Source of the DNA: Owenia fusiformis | Lineage: Eukaryota > Annelida > Polychaeta > Sabellida > Oweniidae | Assembly: GCA_903813345.2 (NCBI GenBank) | Contig: CAIIXF020000003.1 | Coordinates: 28,287,248-28,351,247, forward strand | Reading direction: 5' to 3' | Length of the DNA stretch: 64,000 bases | Shown: positions 13,901 to 25,300 of the stretch, piece by piece | Layout: each line of letters starts with the position of its first letter | Numbering within the stretch: the stretch's first letter is position 1 | The notes under the pieces: model-generated | Seen by the model: only the letters and a program-made list of their open reading frames with translations | Database searches by the model: none | What the model was told of the DNA's origin: nothing | Made by a program: the position numbers and the translations under genes

Positions 13901-16900
13901 GTCAATGTCCATTTGTCCAAATATCTGACACTTATAAATATCATATGGATAATATGGAAGCACAAGTGCTAAAAGAAAGACAAATATATATCAAGAGACA
14001 TAGTTTGCTAAAAGCCATCGGAACGTAACCAGTCATAAGAAAAATTTATCCCTAATCTACTCAGATCCAGCACTCAAAAAAACATTCAACATCAAATCTG
14101 CGAGACATGCAAAATCCACTTTGAAGTCCTTAAGAGTACCAAAAGGTTCACCCCTCCCCTTCACAAACCTACCACCAAAGCTCATAAAACAAAATAATTT
14201 AAAGAAACATTGATGTACAGATAAAGGACAATAGGGAAGATTCCTAGTCTTGCTTAAAAGACCCTGTACTCCCCCCCCCCCTTATCCTTCTCTGTATATT
14301 GCAGGTAAAGAGAGTGAAGGTAACGGGGGGGATACAGTCTTTGAGCAAGACTAGGAAGAACCCCTATAAACCATAACAATCGTAATTATTTTCCCCTGGT
14401 TTACTTTGATGTAAATAACCCGATTCATAAGTAAGTTGCCAGTGCAAATTTGACTTTCATTATAGCGTTATCAATCTATAACCATATGGTATTTCATTAA
14501 CCAAAATGACTCGGCGTTAATGGAGTTAATCTGAGACAATATCAATTCCATTTTAATCTAAAGCTGTTGTAAACATATAAAACAGTAAAATGAGGTAACT
14601 TGGGCACAAGAATAGTTCTCTATCTCTCAAACATTTCTAGGTTTAGTTTCTACAAAGCCTTAATCAAATATAAAGGTATTTAGATATTTCGTTAGATTTG
14701 TTTGGCATATACTCCCATTTTTGTTTAGTGTCGCGTTTGTGTAAACTAAATGAAAATACAGGTATTTACCCAATTTAGAATAAATGCAAATAAAAGTTAC
14801 TCTATCGGGTATTAATCTTTGTCCAAACAGCAAACATTAGAAAGTATACGTAGACCACCTTGTATTGATATTTAGTCCTGTGTACAAAAAGATTTTTGGA
14901 AATCGTTGGCTTTCCATCATAAGGACTGCCAGGCTAATTGAAAATAAAAACATTTACGTATTCCCAATACTTACTTGATTGTTCACTGGAGGTCCATCTC
15001 CCATGAAACCTCGAAGTCTCATCTGTTTGTCTATACTCGTATTAGATCCCCTTTTGCCGCCATAATCACTGCTAAATCCCCCTGAATCTGAATCAGACGA
15101 CATATCGTCTGCGTGTTCTCTATAATGTGCCTCTGTATCACTTGCCGATTTTTGGTTGAAATATGGAACGTTTTTAGAATACGTTGATGTAATGTTCTGA
15201 TTGTAAGCTTTTCTGGTGTGATTGTTCATTTTTTCCAGTTTGTGATTGGCATCATTGACAATGTGTTTTATTTCCTTATTGTTTGTCGCTCTTTTATCTC
15301 CTTCTCTTAAATATTGGCCATTCACCAATTGCGTTTTTAACTCCCGGTGATTTGAATTTATAGCGATATCAGAAGAGCTGTGTTTTGAACATTGTGGTGG
15401 GTTACTTTCTGTGAGAGGGGTCTGTTCTAATGAGGAGCTGGTTGTTTTGTCTAACGATACTTTGGTTTTCGTTTTATCTCTATCTCGATCACTTTTGGCT
15501 TTTGCTTTGTAATATCCAGTGTAAAGATCTATCGGTTCTGACTCTAGATGTAGGTCTCCATCAAATGTCAATGTATTGTTATTGCTTTCTGTTTCATTTA
15601 TTGAAGCGTCATTGTTTGAGGTTTCACTTAATTTTCCCTGTTTATCAGTTGCAGTGTTACGGCAATATTGGCTTTCATGATATTTCATGTCTGGTGCGAT
15701 TTGGCCAATTTGATCCTTCATCTCTGGAGTCATGGTCGTGTCAGCGTTAGCATAATCACGAACAGTTACTTTGGTAGTTTCACCATAACTTTGTTTGTGT
15801 TTCGTGTTGTGGCTTGTAGGATCTTGGACGACGACACTGTCGTATCTACTAAGGTCAGTCTGTCCAGATTTAGGAGCAATGGCTCTAATTCTTTGCGTGG
15901 GAGTAAAATCCGAATGTATCTTGTGTCTCCGATGATCATTTTGTTGATAAATACTGCTACTTGATGCAGACCTCGATGGCCGCTCCCCGAATGATCCAAG
16001 TTGGCCATGTTTAGCAATGTGATAATCTTCCATTGGCGCCCGATTATCATCATGCACACTTCGACTTCGTCTATCTGTCTCACCCCGTTGACTTCTCCTT
16101 TGATAAGACCTGTAGCGGTCACGTGTATTGTTGTCGTAGTCACGTGATGATCTGGACTCGTCGCTGTTGTAGCCGTTTCTTCGTTGGTGTTCGTATGCCT
16201 GGCTACTATAACCGCTACTGGTAGTTCCATTTGTATCCGACCCCTGATGGTCGAAACTCCCTTGGTGTCTCTGGTAGGCTGTTACCTCGCTCCTGTTGGT
16301 ATGGACCTCATAGTTTGTGTCATAGCTTGTATCGCGTTTGTCATGTCTTTTAGGGGTTTGAATCGACCTTGAATCACTTTGATAACTGTTGTAAACTGTT
16401 TTTGAGATTGGGTTGTCATGTCTAGTTGGATGTGATGCTTCAATGCCATGATCTGTCTTATAGGTTGCTGTATTGCTGTGTAAGCGCATATCATTTCTTT
16501 CACACCTATCATACCTTCTCGAGGTAGATCTTCTATGTGTATCGTCGAAGGCATGACTGGAAATATTAGAGTCAGAATCTGCATAATGTTTATCCCCAGT
16601 TCCACGTCTTCCTAAAGTCTGTTTCCGTTGTTCTTTTGTGTCTTTAGATTCGTAAGATGTATTACTATCAGATCTTACAGGAAATTGTGTGAATTGTTCT
16701 TCTCGATAGAAGCGTTCATCGGCCAGTCTTCGACCGTTTGTGTCGACCCGTTTGCCATAGCCATCAACACTATGACTTCGCTGTTGATACGTTGTGGGTA
16801 CGTGAACTCTTCTGTGTTTATGACTTTGCCTTTGTGATTTTGAATCGTCTGAATCATTGACGTATATTATCCTTTCCCTGAGGTAGTGCTTTTTGGTGTC

Positions 16901-17341
16901 TAATTTACCCTTATCACCATACAAACTACTTTGGTCACTGTAGTAACTATTTATATCGCTGAAACTTGTACTTGACCTGTCGCTAAGGTAACCATCATTA
17001 CTATATTGGTCGTTCTGTTCTAATTTACCAGTGCTCATTTTTCGATTGTATCTTTCGACAAGGGGATGGTATATACCCTTTTGTGTTGTGAGTGGAGGCC
17101 CACCGAATTTAATACTTTGTTTCCTTTCAAGTGCTTGCCCATGGTCGACATCATTTCGACTTGACTCTGGGGGACTTTTGCTGTATACATGCACTGGTCT
17201 ACCTATTTTTTCATCATAATACACTCGGACTTTCCCTGTGTTTAAAACCTCATGTACTTCTGGAGTCTCCTTGTTATCTCTCATAGAGCGCGTCTCTTCT
17301 CCTATTACTTGTTCGAAGTCTCTAAACACCTGTCCCTCCAT
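1969..17341 (-). CDS. Disordered Ser/Arg/Tyr-rich protein, three exons
   Basis: I do not recognise this gene. The exons are 17341-14975 (789 codons, donor GTAAGT, phase 0), 2759-2614 (phase 0 in, 2 out) and 2197 to 1969 (stop TAA). The chain totals 2742 nt, giving 913 aa. The first exon is low-complexity and charged, rich in S, R, Y, H, N, Q and D, with no membrane segment or signal peptide. The N-terminus holds the only ordered-looking stretch (KVRVYYDEKIGRPVHVYSKS). Exons 2 and 3 add a basic segment (RWKRWHDSGKK) and a helix followed by an acidic run (MDRLKEAGMDDDDDTDE). This suggests a cytoplasmic scaffold or cytoskeletal adaptor, by composition only. An acceptor-like CTTTCAG lies 12 bp before the ATG, so a 5' UTR exon probably lies upstream. 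The TAA overlaps a good donor (AA|GTAAGC), so the true C-terminus may lie outside the window. The 12.2-kb intron could hide further exons. Confidence 0.72.
2213..2251. repeat. Short tandem repeat, GGTTACTGGTTATT type
   Basis: About three imperfect copies of a 14 to 15-bp unit lie in the intron just upstream of the last visible exon of the disordered-protein gene. Confidence 0.7.
3142..4619 (-). mobile_element. Mariner-family DNA transposon with long TIRs, defective
   Basis: The element is 1478 bp and flanked by TA on both sides (3140-3141 and 4620-4621). Its ends read CTTRGGTCAGTCAAAAAG. The inverted repeats stay alignable for about 168 bp (3142-3309 and 4452-4619), far longer than the roughly 30 bp of classic mariners, and I judge them about 90 percent identical. 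The interior carries a degraded minus-strand transposase. It lies in the long intron of the disordered-protein gene. Confidence 0.93.
3446..4206 (-). pseudogene. Mariner transposase, internally deleted and frameshifted
   Basis: A start at 4206 opens a mariner-like N-terminus (SIIDSPSKLLKWKQRN), which stops after about 34 codons. The second helix-turn-helix region and linker continue in other frames (RYNTVRRWYNDFLSGKRDK, then GRPKSSVNEDNAEKIQELI). After FLDEYGQ the frame changes and resumes at MDNAHPHTS, which holds the second catalytic Asp. It then passes SPCDFYLF, with the third Asp, to the stop at 3446. The first catalytic block (TGDETW-like) and roughly 90 to 100 residues around it are missing. 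I count 36 residues between the second and third Asp, against 34 in typical mariners. It cannot encode an active enzyme. Confidence 0.9.
4622..5723. other. Intronic sequence without recognised features
   Basis: No coding exon or clear repeat boundary is seen. A short stretch near 4978 resembles the TATGTCACCA hairpin at 36358 but is degraded. Confidence 0.4.
5724..6049. mobile_element. MITE-like element, GGCGTCGGAAGG ends
   Basis: Degenerate inverted ends (GGCGTCGGAAGG on the left, CCTTCTGACGCC on the right) bound about 325 bp that contains a C-run and the block GGGGCATGCCCCCGA. There is no coding capacity. No clear target duplication was identified. Confidence 0.6.
6344..7080. mobile_element. 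TCCCATCGAAC-family nonautonomous element, copy 1
   Basis: It opens TCCCAACGAACGAAGCTCGG, runs into a CCGTCCGTCC block, and holds TTCAAAATGG motifs. It ends GTTCGTTGGGATTTGCTAC, so the ends form an inverted repeat (CCCAACGAAC / GTTCGTTGGG). Related copies lie at 31825 and 36664, with a fragment at 48810. The superfamily is not identified. Confidence 0.75.
7081..9200. other. Intronic sequence, no gene seen
   Basis: Only short chance open frames occur here. The one distinct structure is a hairpin at 8124-8149. Confidence 0.4.
8124..8149. repeat. Perfect 12-bp inverted repeat hairpin
   Basis: The arms CCATGGGCTCTA and TAGAGCCCATGG are separated by 2 bp. It is probably the core of a degraded foldback element. 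Confidence 0.8.
9201..9274. mobile_element. Short snap-back MITE, CCTTGCTTRAAGACC family
   Basis: The inverted ends TAGCCTTGCTTAAGACC and GGTCTCGATTGAAGCAAG enclose about 40 bp. A better copy lies at 14238-14359 and a fragment near 22137. Confidence 0.55.
9275..12362. other. Intronic sequence, no gene seen
   Basis: The stretch contains a GA microsatellite near 10636, a hairpin at about 10650-10695 (arms around GATGAGTATCA / TGATACTCATC) and a TA-rich tract near 11716. No supported exon was found. The open frame at 10203-10400 (minus) lacks a good splice acceptor. Confidence 0.4.
12363..12970. mobile_element. Foldback element of about 608 bp
   Basis: Nearly the whole element is inverted repeat. 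Both ends read ACGCCTAACCATC, then CGTACAGTG, then CGTCGTACACTTTAGATGTA, and the arms stay alignable for roughly 270 bp towards a centre near 12667. There is no coding capacity. Flanks are TTATAA on the left and GTAATA on the right, so the target duplication is uncertain. Confidence 0.9.
12971..14237. other. Intronic sequence; one unassigned open frame
   Basis: A minus-strand open frame spans about 13684-13930. It encodes a protein-like stretch (SLISLKDGVLDISALF, then WIIDSMGATASTEKEQER), but I could not match it to a family or place clear splice sites. It may be a repeat-derived fragment. Confidence 0.3.
14238..14359. mobile_element. Snap-back MITE, CCTAGTCTTGCTT family
   Basis: The arms TTCCTAGTCTTGCTTAAAAG and TGAGCAAGACTAGGAA, each followed inward by a C-run or G-run, form a hairpin of about 122 bp. 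It shares its end motif with the copies at 9201 and 22137. Confidence 0.75.
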
Positions 17342-17354
17342 AGTCAGTCTCTTC
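17342..17354 (-). other. Probable 5' UTR splice acceptor before the ATG
   Basis: On the minus strand, AATCTTTCAG precedes 12 noncoding bases and then ATGGAG. This suggests that the 789-codon exon is not the first exon of the transcript. Confidence 0.45.
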
Positions 17355-20300
17355 TGAAAGATTTCCTAGTTAACGTTTCGATTAGTTTTTTTGCTTGTTT
17401 AAAAGAAAGCCTAATTTAATTCACTAGTTTTTGACACATTGTCATCCTTAGTTTAGAGTTAAATCTATGTCGTGAATTCTATAACTAATCCTGTTAGCTC
17501 ATTATCATGATTATAAAGTACTAGTTTGGGAACGTGTAGCTTAGAACCGTCTTTAACTGTTTCATTATCAGATTTATGATGGGGTTCATCATATACGCCC
17601 TTGAACTCATTGTCTGTCATAGTATCCTTCTGCCATTCCGTTGTTAGTCGAGTTATATGCAGAAGAAAAACATTCCATTTGTGTCTTAGTCCAACAGTGA
17701 CTACCAGTCTTCTAGCATTTAATCCATTGTACAGTCTCTATGATTAAAACTCTGAGCCGAGGGTTTACTTAACTTTATGATAATAGTGTTACCCGAGCTG
17801 TAACAACAGGTCAGGCCCTCCATTCGGATCAAGGACAATGCCAGGTATTTCAATGTGATAAAGTTTAGTTATTCATAAGTTTGTCCCTTACGTGTTTCGT
17901 CTTTAATGTCACAAACTGTAGTTTGTGTAGTTTGAAACTCGTGCACGTGTTAGCTTAAGGATTATATGTGTTTATCAATTTACTGATGAGATTTGTATTA
18001 AGCGTTTTCTATTTCCTAATCTGGAAGTGATCGTTTTATAATTTGTATTCATGTAACATGATTCTAACTGGATCAAGGTTCCGAGTCTCAAGGTGTTAGT
18101 ATACAGTGAAGAATTTATAAATTCCCCTGCAAACTAATTATTCTTCAAGGTGATAAATATGTAGTAACTTCAATTGCTCATGTACATCCAAAATGAGTGA
18201 AATGCCATTAGTCTTTTCTCCTGAATTGCGTCAATATTGAAATCCATTTTAAACAGTCTCCGGGTCACTTGGGTGTTGCTGTTAATGCTCTTTTGAATTT
18301 CTTTCAAGTTTCTATCTCGTAATTGTTTGACTTCTAAATGCCTACAGTGGAGTATGGTGTCTTGTTCAAAGGTAGAGGGTTGTAAGGTCGGCCTCAAATC
18401 CAATACATAAAGGCAAGAGACAATTACAAACGTTTACCTTCTTTTAGGCATTAAGTCTTTACATTTCGCATTCCTTTATTATGGTGCGTCAATAAACAAC
18501 AATACTTTCTGATATCGATTTGCGGTTGTAAACATTCTTTTGAAATTTTGCAGATTTTCTTTCAATTGCGCTTTGTAAATTTGAACGCTATGAAGAAGAC
18601 TTTTTTCGACTTCTTCAACTGCACTCAGTTTTTTTCTAAAATAAACGTTATGGTAACCTGCCTAGTTTAGAGGTCAATTTTACCTGTTTGGTTATTGAAA
18701 ATAATCTGAAGGATCACGAAAATGTTCATAACAACTTAAAACTAGAAATCGAAACCAGTGGTGACATAACTGCAATCAGCGTCTACATTTTTAAGTTATG
18801 TACTCTTTACTCATTCTTTCCAAAAGTTTAATTTTAATTTGCTTCTTTGAAAGAGAGGTCCGTCCTATATGCCCTAGACTCTGTCACTCAGTCCCCCCGC
18901 CCCATGGTGGGCACCGGAAAAACGGTGGGCCCAAAAAGCTTTTAGGACAATATGTTGAACTCTCTATATATGTACAGTAGATAGGCTAAAGCCCAACAAC
19001 ATCAAACATGATATAGTTATAGTATGCCCATGCCCTTCTCGTATTATTTTAATAAGCAGAAGCAAAACAGATAATTTAAGTGGCTTTGGTACAGTAAGTT
19101 ATCCAACTCTCATCATATAGATGCATCATACACTAGAGTACGTGTTTTTGGAGCAAGCGTTTTTAGTTTAATAATAAATTGACATATTTGCCTAAAAATA
19201 TTAACCTCATTATTACGAAATGAATAGAGAAACTGTCAAAGCCATCTTACGAAGCTGTTTCCACGAACGATTACATTTTAATACGCGTCAGATCAGAAAT
19301 ATGAAACCTTGATGATATATGACCTTTTAAAATACTTTTTCATGGGGACTAAATTACTGACATCTTTTTACAGATAAATACCTTATTCTCATTTAGGCGG
19401 TCTGTAGTATTCCAAAGCAAATAATGTACAAGTAACAGAAATGTTACAAGTACAATATCAGTGTATAGATGATTTTTCATTTTTTTGTTTGGTCCATACA
19501 TGTAGGCCTATTTCCATATGATTATTGAGGTCATCAAAGATTCTATTCGTGTTTAGACTGATTGCAGACTTACTGACTTACCTTTCGCGTCATCGTGGAT
19601 TTTGTATATCTGAATTCGTTATCCTTTCTCTATTGTTATCTCCTTATCTCCATCTTTTATTTTGTAATGTAATGTGGATACAGATGCAACATTGCCGTAT
19701 TGTGACCGTCAATTGTGTTTTAGCACCCGTTTCATCCATAGTTCATCCCACATCATCCATGATTTATGTGTTCAAGGTCATCCTCGGTTTCTTCCAGGAA
19801 AATGTTGATTTTTCTGGTCGTAATGTATCTCGGAATACACTAGATAGTATATCAGATATAAATGGAATAGTTCATCAACTTCTATTATTCATATCGGGCT
19901 ATTTATGCAACGGACGCATTTGCTCTTGTTAATAATCCAGGCTCCGGGAAAGAAAAGAGCAAGCAGTCGATCAGATTTGACTTTAATATTTCATGACCAG
20001 TCTTTAAATGTCTAAGTGTGATCTCTAAGTTAGCCTAGGTAGCCATACAAACAGTGTTGACAAACACACTTTAAATAGCTGTCTGTCATCTCTACCCGAG
20101 TAAACAATACCTATATTTCAATAAATATATGTGTAAACAACGATTTTTTTAATTATTTTAATTTAATTTGTTGAGAACATCCTTTTGTACCTGGTAAGTC
20201 TCAATTATTCCATTTTATGTTTAAAACTGTTCTCCCCATGTTTAACTAGAATGTGCCATTAAACACGGGTCCACAAGTAGCCTAGTTAAATTAAGTCAAT

Positions 20301-21243
20301 AATTTAACAGAGGGTGGGCACAGGGTCGTGTTATATGGTGACACGAGTAACCCAATAGTAAGCTTGTTCTAACAAATTTACACATACGAAAGTAAGCAAA
20401 CAGCTTAAAACAGTTCAATATTTAGTTAAATTCTCAAATCTGGATTTTGTATTTAAACTAAGTATGATCTTCTTAAATGTATGACTTTCTCTTCCGATGA
20501 ATTTCAATTGCCTTGTAATGAAATTATATTTACTATGCTGTGAACTTGTAATACTGTCGATAATAAGACCATATAACCATGTATACTGGGCCCATTTATG
20601 GACAATAATCTGGTATATTATTGGTCATTTAACTTAACATAAGATTTTTTTCTTGAAGGCTTTCTATTATTCTTCCCTTGTATTCCCAAAAACTCAGAAA
20701 CAATTGATCAACAAAACACAAAATCTGACTTAATTACTGTTTTGAGAACCGTAGATGCATTGGGATCTCGTCAATTTTATATAACCATTCTGATATATGT
20801 ATTAGTACTTTCATGAACAGACCTAATTAAAAATAAAACAGTTTTTTAGTTTCTACATATATTTCTTCACTCTCTTCACTCATATTTATAGGTTTTACTT
20901 TAATAATGCAATGTAAAAGAAGCAAATTCTACAAAAACATAGAATATTCTATATGCATGTAAAAAAGGAAAATTCTGTATATAAATGTAAATAAATAATC
21001 TGAAGTTGCATCTATTTAGAAAATGCATTAGTAGATGATAAACACAATATTGCAATATATGTGGGCCTATATGTGAAATAAATCTTGTTTAGTTATAAAA
21101 TCTGCTTGTTCCAAACATGTTAAGTTCTACTGTACAGTTTACATGTTCATATCCACAATACAACAGTATTTTCCTTTGTAAGTAGTTTGCAATTGACTAT
21201 ATGCACATCTAAAGAACTACATCGACTCTTTCAATGGATAATA
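17355..21243. other. Upstream region of the disordered-protein gene; two weak candidates
   Basis: A minus-strand open frame at 18170-18403 encodes a protein-like sequence (HLEVKQLRDRNLKEIQK) without a clear ATG or acceptor. A good minus-strand donor (CGAAAG|GTAAGTC) near 19580 could end a noncoding 5' exon of the gene starting at 17341. A GGTGGGCCC fragment near 18920 resembles the repeat at 48598. Nothing else is recognised. Confidence 0.3.
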
Positions 21244-21389
21244 CAGTGAAACATGCATAACCGAACACCTCTCAAGGTGAACACTTTTTTGGCCCCAAAC
21301 CGACTCACATATTTTAAAAACCTTAACATGTGAACACCTGCTAATCCGAACACTTTTGGCTGCGACACGTGGCAAGACAGGTTTTACTG
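21244..21389. mobile_element. Pogo/Tigger-like MITE, CAGTGAAACC ends
   Basis: It opens CAGTGAAACATGCATAACCG after TA and closes GACAGGTTTTACTG, with GTGAACAC / CCGAACAC motifs inside. The CAGTnAAACC end, the TA flank and the lack of coding capacity fit pogo-like Tc1/mariner MITEs. Confidence 0.65.
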
Positions 21390-21554
21390 GATTTTTTTAA
21401 TTAGACCTTTTCAATCAAAATTAGAATTGAGAAATTACGGTTTTTATGCAGAATTCAATGAATACACATATGCTAAATAATTAATGTACTCATTAGGGAC
21501 AGAGATTTACGTATACAAGAGACAGGTTTTACTGAATTTACATTTAAAACTATA

Positions 21555-21705
21555 CAGTAAAACTTGTGTACAGTGAACACAATATGAAGCTGCAAAATCC
21601 GTTCAATTTAGGAAGGTGTTTATTACAGAAAGGGCAGTTTATACAAAGTCGGTATTGGGACATGTGTTCACTAGAGAGAGGTGTTCACTAAGTCGAGTTT
21701 TACTG
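21555..21705. mobile_element. Pogo/Tigger-like MITE, complete 151-bp copy
   Basis: It is flanked by TA at 21553-21554 and 21706-21707. The ends are CAGTAAAACTTG and CGAGTTTTACTG, with GTGAACAC and GTGTTCAC next to them. Confidence 0.75.
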
Positions 21706-21754
21706 TAAATATATAGTTGATGCTTCAATAAACCAGTTTTAATATAACTCATCA

Positions 21755-21960
21755 CAGTGATCTCCACAGGATTTTTTCTCAAGTGGGTGCAAAATCCTCA
21801 TTTTCACAATTCAGACCAACATTGGTCAAAATATGCCAATTTTTCATTATTTTTCTCATTTTGAAGTGGGTGCAAATGGATTTTCAGGTGGGTGCAAGCC
21901 TATTTTCAAGATCTCAGGTGGGTGCTGCGCCCACTTGCTTTAATGCTTTAGAGACCACTG
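21755..21960. mobile_element. MITE-like repeat, CAGTGRTCTC ends
   Basis: The inverted ends CAGTGATCTC and GAGACCACTG enclose three to four direct repeats of GTGGGTGC. There is no coding capacity. Confidence 0.65.
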
Positions 21961-22392
21961 CATCATAATGCTTATTGCATAGATATAATATTCTTCAAAC
22001 ATCCTCAACATGTAAAAATACATGTCATACTAAACTCTGATATACAGATATGTAATGCAATGTTACTTGGTCATGATTCTTTTGAAATCTTTATGCATAC
22101 ATATTGGTCCTTTAGTCTTTCTTAGTCTTTTATCAGGTCCCTTGTAGTCTTGCTTTAAGCCCCTGAGATCCCCCTACAGACCTCATATAAGGTGAACTAG
22201 ATAGAAGTATGATCCAAAGACTTTATGCAAGAATTGTGCGCCATGATTTAAGACAAGACTTGTTCTCTTAGTAAGATACTACACTAAATATATGTTCTCT
22301 ATGAATGGATACATTTGGAAGACGCATACACACTGTACATTGTAGGTATTCTCGACTAGGCTTTTATGTTTGCCCTGGATATGGTCCAATTT

Positions 22393-25300
22393 CTAATCTT
22401 TCTTCAACCATGATTCTGCAATTGAAAACAAAATATATATTCAGCAGTGTTACGAATAAAGGGGTATGCACATTGTTGTATGCATATACTGTATGTGTTT
22501 TAGGATTGGAACAACTCGTACCAAATATTCTCTAAATCCAGGAGATAAGTAAAAATAAGTTGATAGACTATGATAAAGATATTTTATGAAAGCAGGGAAC
22601 AAAATAATTCAAATCTCTGGGCATGTGCAGTTAACTCTCAATGTACATTCAAATATCACAAATATCATTTTTGCAATTCAAATATTGACTCAAACCTATT
22701 TACTTAAGAGTATCTTTGACCATTTGTTTCAACCCTAACATCTCAAACTGAACAATATAATCACAAAATAGAGAGATGGGTATTGAACTCAAAATAAAAT
22801 AAATTATTTAACGTGAATCAAACAAAAACATGATTTTTCGTCAAATAAATTCCACTGAAGAAAATATTCCCCGCATTAGGTGAAGTGCTTTGTCTTATTG
22901 ATAGTCTTCTTGCCCATTTCAATTTTCTGGTAGACTTAAAAAACACCATAAATTGACTTGCTCTACCCCACTTCTGCCTAAGAACCAAAGTTTTACCTGG
23001 TACAGGTAGAGTGTTCAACTGCTCGGGTGTCTCCAGATTGTCTACATTGGCATGTTGGAAATTCTTGGCCTCTGGTGAACTAAGGTGCCTACAATGTCAA
23101 ATATTATAATGAAAAAATCTTTTCATTATCTTAATTAATTTTCATATAATTCAATATGCATATAAAACTACTTTTCTGTAAAAATACTTGAATATACTGC
23201 AATGAATCCTTCACAAAATATTGCCAATTTTAAAGCAAATTTAAATACAGAATCGGAACTATGTAAATGACCAACCTTTTGAAAATATTTCAATTTAGAA
23301 TGTTTTGATTACTTTACTGGTGTTTATTAGGCCCATATTTATCTATTTCAATATCACTGTATTGTTAAATTGAATTTGAAAGTACTTACTCTTTCCATAG
23401 CTTATCATTGCTCCATATCTCATAAATAACATATCTTGATGAACCTTTGAAGCTCCTTACACTTAAACTAAAAAACAAAGAACACATTTAAGGGCAAAAT
23501 GGGGTCATCATTTGTTAGTCTAAAATCTTCTGTCCTTCTTTAATATTTATATTTAATCCAATGCATGATCAGTTACACAATGCTTTTTTTTAAAACAGGG
23601 AATGAAAGAATTTCCCTAACACTGAAAATTGAAAGAATTTCCTAACACTGAAAATTGGGGAGTTAACACAATAGATTCACTCACTGTTGACAGTCTTCAT
23701 TCACATTGACAGCTTCAATGTAAGATTTGAGGCTGTTCCTGAATGACTTCTCACACCCCTCAGATACTGTTAACTTTCGATGCACAATGAAGATCTACAA
23801 AAATACATAACATGTGAATGTTAGATAAAGCATTTACTAGTAGATTATAAAATTTGTATTTATATAGAGTTCACAGACATGTACTTCTTCACAATGAATC
23901 CAAACCTCCTTAGGAAAGATAAATTTATTTGAAGTACATAATACCATGGGCTTTCAATTAGAGTTTCAATTCTAGTTGAAAGCCCATGATATTACCAAAA
24001 CATTTCGCCTTGTGCTTGCGAGTTGGAAGAATGAAAAGAAAGACCTCTAAACCATAGACATGCAGAATTCTTCCTTGTCCTTGTCCTTGTCTAAATATTC
24101 GAACTACATGTACAGGAAATAATTCTAAATTGACCATACATATAAATAAAAACATTTGAGACTTATGAGCAATACAATTAATTTGATTTAAATAATTCTA
24201 ATTGTTGTATCAATAGGTGGCGCTACAGAACTACAAGCCTGGAAGAACGTTTTAACAAGATGAACGTGTGAAAGTACGTACCAACTTTTCATTCTGTATG
24301 TCAATCTGTTCCTCAGGTATATCAAAGCTCACCTGAAATCAAAATTATAATCAAGTGATGTGTGTTAATAATAGGAAGCTACTACTCATATGCCTGCATA
24401 TTAAATGAGGAATGGGTTACCGTATAAAGACATGTAGTGATGCATGTTGCAGAGAAAACTACAGTTGACTCAACAAAGATCAAGGTAAATTCATTTTATT
24501 GCTATAATATTCTTTATTTAAATAATCAACTTCATTTCTCGGGGCTGCTTAATTATCACGTTTATTTCTACTGGAACCAAGTTTATAAATGCAAGTTCAT
24601 ATCATATCTATTGTCTTTTAAATGTACATACCCTTGTCTCTAGTCTATCAATAAGTGACCGCAGTCTGTCCACCTGGGAACTCAACGCACCACCAGCAAC
24701 TCCAAGTCCTGTAATGCGGTGGTATAATGGCATATCATCCCATACTATTACATTAGGAAGTAAATAGAATCCAGAGAAAGGAAATAAAAGTATGATGAAT
24801 AAGGTAAGATAAATGAATATTTAGTTATTATCAGATATAACATTTCAGATAATAAAATAATGAGAAAATAAGATAAGATATTGGAGTCAAACAAATAACA
24901 GTGTTAAATAAATGAAAGTCAAAGGATATATTATCAATTTCAGTTAGTTTTCAGGTTCAATTCATTGAAAAGTAGAACAAAAATTGTAATACATGTAGAG
25001 TAACAGTAAATATGAAAATAGCAGAGATATACAGTTGATACATGTGATACCATAGTGTGAAGGAAGAAAACAGGACAGTAATATTGCAGAACATCAGTGT
25101 GGTCAGAGAAAATCCACATTGGGCATGTCATGGTTTTTACACACAGACAATCCACATTGGGTTAGCCAGGAAATATGAAAAGAAAAATAATGAAGACAAC
25201 ATCAATATAAATCTCATATTAAAATACAGTAAAACATGTTAGGTGAACCACTTCTAAAAGTTGAACACTTCCATCATTATTTTGTATCAAATGTCTTTCA

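Noticed and set aside
15430-17219. Open frames on the plus strand and other minus frames over the 789-codon exon
   Set aside because: Shadows of the long coding exon; no start context, splice sites or family match.
19525-19932. 135-codon plus-strand open frame
   Set aside because: The composition is hydrophobic in the manner of antisense AT-rich DNA, with no family match. The minus-strand donor near 19580 suggests at most a noncoding exon.
22818-23018. Read-through C-terminus of NECAB past the donor at 22996
   Set aside because: The 7-codon last exon at 22415-22393 restores the conserved SW-type ending and makes the coding length divisible by three.
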